NCBI GenBank assembly: GCA_003339415.1
Contig: PDHQ01000014.1
Coordinates: 62,420 to 126,419 of the forward strand
Length of the DNA: 64,000 nt
Direction: 5' to 3'
From: Ophiocordyceps camponoti-saundersi (nom. inval.)
Lineage: Eukaryota > Ascomycota > Sordariomycetes > Hypocreales > Ophiocordycipitaceae
The notes beneath the pieces were generated by a model that worked only from the letters and a program-made list of their open reading frames with translations, was not told the DNA's origin and did no database searches. The position numbers and the translations under genes were made by a program. Below, one piece after another: positions 55,424 to 64,000 of the stretch (positions are counted from its first letter, which is position 1; every line of letters begins with the position of its first letter).

Positions 55424-58400
55424 CTACTCTTCATCCACATCCGCTTGCATCTGCAGCTCTGTGAATCGCGTAAGTGAGCCCTTGTCGCCCGACCCAGAAG
55501 AAAATCCGCCAATACTTACGCCATAGCCTGTTGGCTGCCGTAGATATAATCTGCGCCTTTGCGAGGAGCTTCTCCTCCACCTTCTCGTCGTAGTTGCCCT
55601 TCAGACGTGCCTTGTTGGGTTGAGCCTGATCCTCGCAAAGTCAGTAGCGCATAGAAAAGAGTTCGACGAGAGTTTCGCACCTGCATCAGCACGGGAAGTA
55701 GCTCCTTTGGGTCTGCGTTTGCTATCGATGCCACGCTGCGGTAGCCGCTCTCCCAAAAGACCCTCCTACGGGAGAGCGTGAGCCGGCGTCCGATTCGCTG
55801 GGAAGTTCAGCATGACTCACGCTGTCCGGCTCTTGATGAATGGTATCTTTGTCAGGGCCAAAAGGTCGGTTCTGGCTCCGGCCACCAGCCTATCGGAAAA
55901 GTGCTCGAGAGCCGCTGCCATGACACTGGAGACGAGGTCGAGTTAGCAGTCGAGGAGTCGGGAGAGAAAACCGATACAAGTCGTGCGCCTTACCCCCATC
56001 CCATGTACTCGCAAAACTTAATCATGCCCGCCGCAAACCCTTGACAAGTCTGAGAGAGACCCTGGACCGTGCCTCGCGCCATGTCGTACTTGCGGGAGAT
56101 GGCGTGGATCGGCATCTCGTTGCACAAGTCCCGCAGCTGAAGCGCAAGATAGAAGCGACGATAGACGCGAGCCTGATCCTTCTCCTCTTGCGTGCTCTCC
56201 TTAAGCGAACCCCCTTGCGCACTAAGCGGTTGTCAGAACGGGACCGGAGCTGCATTTGACGTCTACAGTCACTCACAGTCGGAGGATTGCCGTTGGCCTG
56301 ATGCCGAGAAAGTTGAGCACGCGCAAGCCACTCTCATCCAGCTGCTCCATCTCGTTGCGGAAAACCTGCCAATTGACGGTGACGCCGAAGTCGTGCACGG
56401 GTGTGAAGACGTACAAGATGTGCATCTCGCCATCCATGACGAACGCTCGCAGCGCCTTGGAAAGCTCCTTGTGGACGAATATGCCATCGTCGGGATCGAT
56501 CGCCGAAGCTACGATGGCTTTGCCCAGCTGGGTCGGGCTAAAGCTCCCAAGACGATCGACGGTGACAAGACCAAGACTCTGAATCTCCTCTAGGCTTGAC
56601 TCAATGCCTCGGGTCATGAACTCCTCACCTTGCGAACGGCACAGTAGCGACTGGGAAAAATATTCCGTTACGGACTCTCGACTTGTTGCGAGGCGTACCG
56701 TAATGACTTCCAACAGCGCCCTGAACCCCTTCGGTCAGTCTAAAGTAGGCAGTTTACTTTCATGACACGCCTACCGCTGAAGGCGCCTGTTCTCTGTGCT
56801 GAGGCAACTGGAGACGATGGGAAGCTCGGCGTGCATAAGCTCCAAAACTGACTCCAGGTCGGCTTCTCGGCAACACAAATACGTCTCTCCCACAGGCGAT
56901 TTGCCTTGCCGACCGGCGCGGCCCCTCATCTGCCTCAGCATCGATGGGCCCACGAGCTCTCTGCCCATGCGAGCGTTATGCAAGATAACGCGCCGGGCGG
57001 GACTCCGCTACGTGTTAGAGACCGGCGATCTCGGAGGACGCTTCCGACTCACAGATTGATGCCAGCAGCCAAGCTGCAAGTAGCAACGCACACTAGGAGA
57101 GTTCCAGCGTCGTATGCGGCGGCGATGAGGTCTCGCTCCTCGCTAGTGAGGCCAGCCTAGACGTTTAGCCAAGATCAAGACGATGAATGTATTGAACCCA
57201 CATCTATAGCCAGATCAGTCTGCGAAGATGGAGGGTCAAGCGAGCGCGACCTTACGATGAAAGCCCACACCATATGGGACGGTTTCCTCGAGTACGGGGT
57301 CCAGGCCGTTACTCAAACTGCGCAGATCGCCCAGCAAGTCCATTCTCTTATCGACCATGCTGGCATCGAGCTGCCGAGGCTCAGGCATCACACGGCTAAT
57401 CCAGCGAGCATCCGCCTCGCAGATGCCACGGCTCCCGGCGAAGACCAAGGCGCCATAGCCAGAAGCGGCCGTCTCGTAAGCAAGCGTGACGACGGCGTTG
57501 AGCACGGTGTCGGTGAATTCCCTATGAGCTGAGGCTTTGATCTGCCTCACCGGAGCCACTCGGCCGCCGGTGAAGTCTTGACTGCCCGGCCTGGACAATG
57601 TGCTGGGCAGGGTCCGACCAGGTCCGGCCGTAAACACCTTGCCGTCGTACACGAGGTGCTCCTCGATCGGCACAGGCTTGTAGCGCGTTTCATAACAATG
57701 CGCGCCAAGCCAATCCGCCATGAGGCTCATGTTCTGACGTTAAGTATCAGCAACGTGTCAGGAGCAAATAGGACGCGGTAGCTGACGGGAAGCGTGGCGC
57801 TCATGCCAATGAGCTGAAGAGGTTGATCAAGACTCCGCAACTTGGTACCAATGAGCTCGAGGAGATAGCCTCGATGGTCGTCGTCGACCATGTGCAGCTC
57901 GTCGAGAACGACGGCTCGGAGCGAGCCTATGGCGCAATCATCGATGGCTGTATTGATGAGGGCATTCGCCTTGGTCATGGCAGTCAGCACGTGCAGTCCA
58001 GAGTCTCAACTCTTTGTCGGGTACCTTTTCAAGGGTGCAGATTCCGATGTCAAAATCGTTCCACGTAGCCCTGACTTTTCCGCCTCCGAAGAAGCCGACG
58101 ACGCGGATAACATGCTGGTCGGCGCGCCGTCGCCACGGGTTACGAGGAGGCTCGTCTATCTTGCGAACCAGCCCGTCGACGATGTTTCGAAGCCAGTGGA
58201 CCTTTTCTTGAACCAGAGCAACATATGGTAGTACGAGAAGAGCCTTTGTATTGGGCTCGTCGATGACACGCTTCAGCATGAGCACTGGACCGAAGTCAGT
58301 AGCGCCGAGGCCTCATGATCTAGATCTACGGCTTACCGTCGGCAACGAGGGATTTGCCACCGCCGGTTGGAGCACAATATACGAGGTTCCTTTCCCCGTT

Positions 58401-59443
58401 GAGAAGGCCCGGACCCACAAGGCAGTTTCGCTGCCAAGGATAGATCTGACGGATGCCAAGGGAAGCAAAGTTGGACACGAGCCGGGGCGGGAGGCCATAG
58501 GCGGCATGGGCGAGATCCAGCTCCGGATCCCGTGACGAGGTCGGGGTAGCAGCGATGAGCCTCCGCTGGGAGTACTCGGAGATGCCGACAGCATCATCGT
58601 CAAGGCGTACGATGCTGCTGGCGCGGAGACGTGCTGGGGCCAAGGGCAGACTGATGGCGCGCTGGAAGCGGACAGGCCCGTGAGAAGGGTTGCCGTCGTT
58701 GCTCGACCAGCTCCTTTTGTTGCCGGCCACAGAAGTTGTCTGCCGCTCCTGCGCCTCTTGAACGCTGGTTTTGTGCAGCAGGCCGCGCATGCTCTCCATG
58801 ATTGCTCTGCCAGGCGTCTGACAGCGAGCATCTCGGCTGCCGTCTGTCGCAGCTTCTTCCACCCCTTGCTGGGCCGCAAGTATCCGTAGGGACCTCAGCG
58901 ATCAAGAGGTGGGCACCAGTCATCACGTGATTATGTCCTTGAAACGTGCGCAGACTCGGGACAGCTCTTTCACAGCGCATCACTCAGAGCCTCATAGAGG
59001 TAGGTACCTACCCGACTGCAGAATCCTTCCAAGACCTGTTACTATTGGTGCTATGTGACCGTATTATATATTGTTTGGACGAAAATCCGTGTGTATATCA
59101 AGCCCAACCATGCCCATGGTCCACGGCGGCTGGCGCACGCTGCAGCCCCGATTTCCCAGGCCATCTTCAAGGGCTCCCCGCAGCCGGCCATTGGTCCGGG
59201 GCAAAAAGGGGGTGGGGGAGATATTGTTAGCCCTGCATCTGTGGCGAGGGGCTGATTGGCAGCTGCAAGACGTACCTTCAGGTCCAACCGAGGTATGTTT
59301 TCTTCGACAGGTTCAGTTGGCCCAGGTGGTCTAGGTACGGGTGCATAACCGGACGAATACTTTGCTGCGAAATTTGCCGGAACTTGACGGGGCACTGTAT
59401 GACGCAAGGCGTTCAAGTTTGCTCTCAACAGCTCGTTGGACAT
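55424..59443 (-). CDS. HELQ: HELQ/POLQ-type superfamily 2 DNA helicase
   Basis: Ski2-like DNA helicase of the HELQ/Mus301/POLQ-helicase group, expected to act in DNA repair and fork processing; no polymerase domain follows. Proposed exons: 59443-59276, about 58868-58337, 58284-58025, 57969-57787, 57733-57256, 57203-57202 (2 nt), 57156-57053, 57002-56775, 56720-56277, 56221-55994, 55925-55821, 55765-55681, 55631-55520, 55458-55424, about 987 residues with all phases consistent. Motifs: YPWQRNCL (Q region), APTGGGKS (Walker A), VVLDELHMV (DELH box), GMSATLPN (motif III), ALVFAGSR, GVGFHHAGLT (motif V region, created by the micro-exon), CSLAAGINLPARRV and QMRGRAGRQG (motif VI). Then come a winged-helix and ratchet region (YRRFYLALQLRDLCNEMPIHA) and a C-terminal helix-hairpin-like SGYRSVASIANADP. 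The least certain junction is the first: a 407-nt intron is much longer than the others, so a small exon may be missing between 59275 and 58869. Confidence 0.87.
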
Positions 59444-62400
59444 GAGTCGAGAGCGATTGAATATTGAAAAGGGGTCGTCGTTTCACACATGTCAGCTGAG
59501 CGCAACAATCATACACACATTTAATCCGTATATAGGTAGGGTATGTATATACATTTGTATGAACATGTGCGTCCGCATGACGAAAAAAGATGGGATGCCT
59601 ACCAGAGGTAGGTAGGTAGGTACGTGCTGGATGGCTCGGAACGAAAGGATGTAGGTAGGGAGTCGAGACCGCCGAGGTTCCGGTGCGGCACCTCTCCGCA
59701 TGGTTTTATGCCTACCTGTTAGGCTGTTAGGATGTATGTAAGTAAGTGGGATTGTTTGTACGATGGAAAGACTATGTATGTGAGTTGGTCAGGCCACTGA
59801 TGGTTAGTAGATACCTAAATGGTAGATAGGTAGGTAGGTAGGTTAGAATATTAGATGCGTCTCTGAAAGAAGAGAGGGAAGGTTGCCTTTCTTAAGACCA
59901 TTTACTCTCGAGGTGCCAACAGGGCCATCCTCACAAGGAGATAGGCGCCGTTCACCTCTACAAAGTACAGGTAGGTATTACCAAGTACAGCAGTAACAGG
60001 GAGTAGGGCTGCCGCGCTGCGGAGGCTAGAGTGTTTGCATCGGCGGCTGCCGGCTGCATTGCAGGGTCTAATCACACCGGCATTAGGCACTGCAGCGGCA
60101 ACGGAAAAACAGGAGCACCGATCATGATCAAATACGCCATGGTCCGTACTATCATGTGCCTCTCAAACAAAACAAGATCGTCTATAAGTAAGACGGCGAG
60201 TTGTTCCATGCGGACACGTCATGAGCCGGCGCCTACACAGGAAGCAGGTAGTCATACTTGGTAGGTAGGTCGGGTGTGGGATGGAAGAGTGAGATGGGAG
60301 AGTGAGATGGGAGAGTGAGGTGGGAGAACGAGGTGGGAGAGTGAGTTGGTTGTGCCTGTAGAAATTGCGGCACAACTTTCAAGCAGGCGCAAGGTGTATC
60401 CATGTGCACACACATAAATCGCACGACTACGGATATGTTCTGTGCTAGCCTCACCGAACGCGTCTCGTCTCGTCTCGCCAGGCCATTCTGCGGCCCCGGC
60501 TACGTGGTCAGAAGGTCGGGTACTGGAAATATTCGGTAAAGATGCACTGATTTTCGTTGATTGATTCGCTTCCTTCGCCGATTTCCTCGACGATGTAGCG
60601 CCAAGATTCGACACTCACACGGTTTCACACCTGACCAGGGGGGTAAAAAAACGGTAAAACCTCGATGAAGGCGGACTGACGGCATTCGTCTCGACCCACC
60701 GACGATGCTGTCTCACGGGCTCGACCGCGCGTTGCCTGCTGAGACGATACCGCGTTTACTGGGCGAATGCGGTGCCGGCAAAGAGGCGGCAGATTTTCAT
60801 TCGACAGCCTCCGAATGCGCCATTCCTTGCACTGCAGTGGCGCCGCCTCTAGGGTCGAATTATACTTTTGACGTCGGGTTCTACTGGACTGACCGCAACT
60901 GCGGCTGACGCTCCGAAAGATTAAGGGGAGAAGACGATTACATGGGATAGATCGAGTAGAATGCATCGAGAAGGCGGCGTTTTCAAGTGTCTTGTCTGTT
61001 CTTTTCGAGAGTGGTGAGAAGTTGATACCTACCTACCCAGATGTTGAGTTTGTGTTCGTCCAGGAGGAGATGACGATGGCAAGCTCACTACCAGCAGTGA
61101 GATACATACAAACGTGTGTAGATGTCTGCCTGACTGAGGCACGAGGAACTCTTCCTCTGAGGGCGGGGTGTACATATGTACCTACTCACATATGTACATA
61201 CATGCTACACGGTAGAGAGAGGGTGGCTTGATCTCCCTTGTCATTAGCTACAGCCTACAGGTAATAAACCGCACTATATCAAGGCACCGTACACAAACTT
61301 GGCTATTACTGGCAAGGTTGCTCACACGGATAACTCTAAAAGTTTCAGTCGGCAAGGCGATGGATTTGTGTTTTCCATTGAGGACCATCTTATGACAGGA
61401 CGACAACTTGTGCAGATCGATAGCAAATTCATGGATGAGAAGAAGAAGAAGAAGAAGAAGGAGAATAATCGAGGCAAAAAGTCTGCTTCCGGGTAGGCAG
61501 AAGATACTGGACAGGGTGGGTTTATCAGATCAATATCGAGACTCGGTGAGCTGGAATGTCAGAGACAAACAATCAATCGTAAGCCACTGTCAACAAGAAG
61601 GTGGTCTTTCTCTGCAAGGTGCATAATCTTGGGCGTAAAACGTACATACATACACAAGGGCCTTGTCCGTACCAAGTAACGGACACAGTATTCTCATGTG
61701 CTATAGCCTACCGCTACAGGCTACATTGTATGTATGCACAAACGCACCATAGAACAGGCAACTCAACACCCACGGTCTACCTAAATACCGACCAGAAATC
61801 TCGGAACAGAGCGGAGAAAAAAAAAGGCTACTTTTGTGTGCGCCAAAGTCTAAAGCCTCTCTCCCGAAAAAGGGGCGCCGTTTGGCAACGTCTGGAGGAC
61901 CGGGGGGCAATGGCATGAGATCGGCGGCCCTGGGTCAAACAGGCCGCGACTTGTCATGACGCACACAGCATGCGCAGGCAATCTACCTACCTACCTACTG
62001 CCTACCTACCTACTCCGTACATAGTCCGCATGTGCGTTGTGCAGCGCAGCACATGAATATATGTACATGTGTATGTACGTATGTACGGATACGGCAAAAG
62101 TATGTACCTGTCGTGATGAGAAGGGCGTCTCTTCTCATCTCGCCTCTCATCGTCGGTGCTGTGCTCCCCCTGGGGGCGGACAACCAACGGGCCTGCCTAC
62201 CGATAGAACTACAAAGCGGCACGGTGCGAGTCTGCGGTTTAGTTCAAACCTCTCTGTCATGATGATGGCCGACATGGGGGCCGTGAGCAGGTACATACAC
62301 AAATGCGTCTGCATACTACCTCTACTACCTACTATCCTGTCGCCCACGAGGCTGGGTCGGCGAGCGCCTGCCATCGTTGTTTTTCTCTCTCTCCTATGTT

Positions 62401-63884
62401 GCGGTTCTCTTTTCGCCGTTCCTAGTCACCAGTCGTCATCTGCCAATCTCGTTGTCGTCTATTGTCGTCGTCATCGTCGTCTGTCGTCGTCTGCCGTCGT
62501 CGGCTTCAGGTACTACCGCCCTGCTGCCAGCTCGCACCCAAGTGCTACCTACTACCTACCACTTACCCACCCACCAGGGCCACCACTCGACAGGTGCTGC
62601 AGGGAGGTCAGCGACCTCGCGGCGCACCGCGCTAAAGGCAGGTTCCTGCCTACCCGCGGCGCGATGCGAATTCAGCGAGGCCGACGTCGCCTGCTACTAC
62701 CATCAAAGTGCAAAGGCGAGTGCCGACGAACGCCATGAAAAAAAGGAACTTACATACATACATTTCGAAATAGGTGAAGAAAAAAAATACCTACATACAT
62801 ACATACATGCAACGCACATACATACAAACACTCATACTTGGGTCGAGATGCGTCCACTGCAAAAGGCGTCCGTCCACTCGCTCGTGAGCGGCGTGTGACT
62901 GCGTGGGACTTGAGGTCACACACGGCGGCCGGGGGGTGGCATGTATATATAAAGTTCTCCTCATCGAAATTGCCACCCTTTTGCTCAAAGCCTGATCGCT
63001 AGCAAAGACTTAAAAGGTACATGAGCCCCTAGTGCCGCCCCACCCATGCGCCGGTACCAGAGCGACGACCGCCAGCCAGAGGGGGACGTACACACACACT
63101 CCAGGGCCGCCGCCGCCGCCCCGGGGGGGGGGGGGGAGGACGTTTCTTCTCCTCCCGGCGTCTGGGAGCCATGCCTTGCCATTCTTTACCTCTTCTCTCC
63201 ATACTTGCTACCAATTTTTTTTCTGCCCTTTAATTCTTTACATACACCTACTTTCCTCCTCCACCTGCGCCTCGTCTCTCCCTTCTTCCTCCTCCGATTC
63301 CTCGACTTCTTCGGCTTCTCTTCGCCACATATCCGTACTCACTCACTCGTAATACACCTCTCTGCCTTTCTTCCCCCCTTCTTCTTCTTCTCCCCCACCA
63401 CTGCCGCCCTTTGTCTCCATCGGTCGTCAGAGTCGCCGAGCACGCTCATCAAGCGCCGTCTCGGCCATTCTCTCCAGCCCTCCTCTCATCTTCCGCCCTC
63501 GTTCCTCTCACTTCTACGCAGCTTACCCATCCAGCTCACCCGTCTTTCTCGTCATCGTCATCGTCATCGTCATCGGCCTCTCCTCATTCGGCTACAGACG
63601 CACGACGTCTCGGGCATGCCTTCCCACGTCGTCTGCCTCATCTTACGGCCGCGCGAGTGATCTATTGTTGGTGCCATGGCACCGCAAAATGTCTGTTTTC
63701 TCCCCCCATCGCCCGATTCCTCAAGCCGCGCTTTTTTTTCTTCCGTCTTCCACGCGCCCCCTCTCCTTCCCCCCCCCCTCCTACCCCCTCCCCCTGCTTC
63801 GTCAGGCCCCATCTAGGCACTCGGCGTCCTCACCCACTTGAGGGCGCTCACGTCGTCGTCATAACTGACTCACCACCCACCTAG
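59444..63884. other. Gene-poor intergenic region
   Basis: 4.4 kb with no supported gene. It holds TAGGTAGGTAGG motifs (59609-59622, 59827-59842, 60261-60269, 61983-62011), ACAT repeats (62750-62823), GTC/GTCGTC repeats (62450-62500), an AAG repeat (61440-61461) and, from 63180 on, CT-rich sequence with C/T homopolymers typical of the leader of a + gene. Frames at 62037-62738 and 63046-63660 are repeat-driven. Confidence 0.55.
60283..60350. repeat. 13-bp minisatellite (GAGTGAGATGGGA, about 5 copies)
   Basis: Five tandem units with small changes (ATGGGA, GTGGGA, AACGAG variants). Similar in composition to the array at 15840-16115. Confidence 0.85.
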
Positions 63885-64000
63885 GTTTCCAAGGCCACAG
63901 GTGCGGATGTCCAGCCGGAGTCTGAGTCGATGAAGGCATCTACATCTGGCGCGAATCCGCTAGGGGTACTAAAGGGTTTGCCATCTCTCTACGAGACACG
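63885..64000 (+). CDS. Partial gene at right edge (exon fragment)
   Basis: After a good acceptor (branch-like CTGACTCAC, then CCTAG at 63880-63884) one frame stays open to the window end with coding-like composition: VSKATGADVQPESESMKAST and onward to LKGLPSLYET. An ATG at 63949 lies within it. It may be a second exon, or the first coding exon behind a 5' UTR intron. The upstream 700 nt is CT-rich leader. The product is not recognisable from 38 codons. Confidence 0.4.

Noticed and set aside
62037..62738. 233-codon frame beginning in Cys/Met/Tyr-rich sequence
   Set aside because: Built from ATGTAC and GTC repeats; no homology recognised.

Overview
The window is nuclear DNA of a filamentous ascomycete, most likely a Sordariomycete. 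The evidence is short spliceosomal introns (about 45-100 nt, GT..AG, with CTGAC/CTAAC-like branch sites), strong C/G third-position codon bias, fungus-specific families (Zn2Cys6 activator, GT15 mannosyltransferase, NACHT-ankyrin STAND protein, MET12-type MTHFR), CT-rich leaders and dispersed TACCTA/TAGGTA motifs. No species is claimed. A 10-N gap at 24836-24845 marks a draft scaffold.

Layout: 0-18 kb is gene-dense: a B-type cyclin (+), a mitochondrial aspartate/glutamate carrier (+), a cystinosin-like PQ-loop transporter (+), mitochondrial leucyl-tRNA synthetase (-), a MET12-type methylenetetrahydrofolate reductase (+), a nuclear-looking protein with a duplicated motif (-) and an Any1/SLC66A2-like PQ-loop protein (-). 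From 18.3 to 30.5 kb there is a 12-kb stretch of microsatellites, homopolymers and TACCTA motifs with no convincing gene. It ends in a pyrimidine-rich leader of a 909-residue Zn2Cys6 regulator (+). From 34 to 46 kb come a WDR83/MORG1 WD40 protein (+), a KRE2/MNT1-type mannosyltransferase (-), a small fungal kinase (-), an alpha/beta-hydrolase-fold protein lacking its nucleophile (+), a GCP5/Mod21-like gamma-tubulin complex component (-) and a STAND NTPase with ankyrin repeats (-). From 47 to 59.5 kb come a CUE/CCCH/SMR protein (+), a TVP38-like membrane protein (+), an unrecognised Cys-Pro/His-rich protein (-), an S33 peptidase (+) and an intron-rich HELQ/POLQ-type helicase (-). The last 4.4 kb is intergenic and leads into the first visible exon of a gene running off the right edge.

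Most genes are conserved housekeeping genes with no sign of a biosynthetic cluster or a functional operon-like grouping. No transposon, CRISPR array, tRNA or rRNA was found. The most notable points are a predicted 2-nt micro-exon in the helicase gene, two introns at the same codon and phase of an internal protein duplication, a hydrolase-fold protein with Gly in place of its catalytic Ser, a false-duplication signature around the assembly gap, and the large low-complexity desert.

Gene models were spliced by eye: exon phases were checked arithmetically and protein continuity was judged against remembered family motifs. No alignments or transcript data were available.
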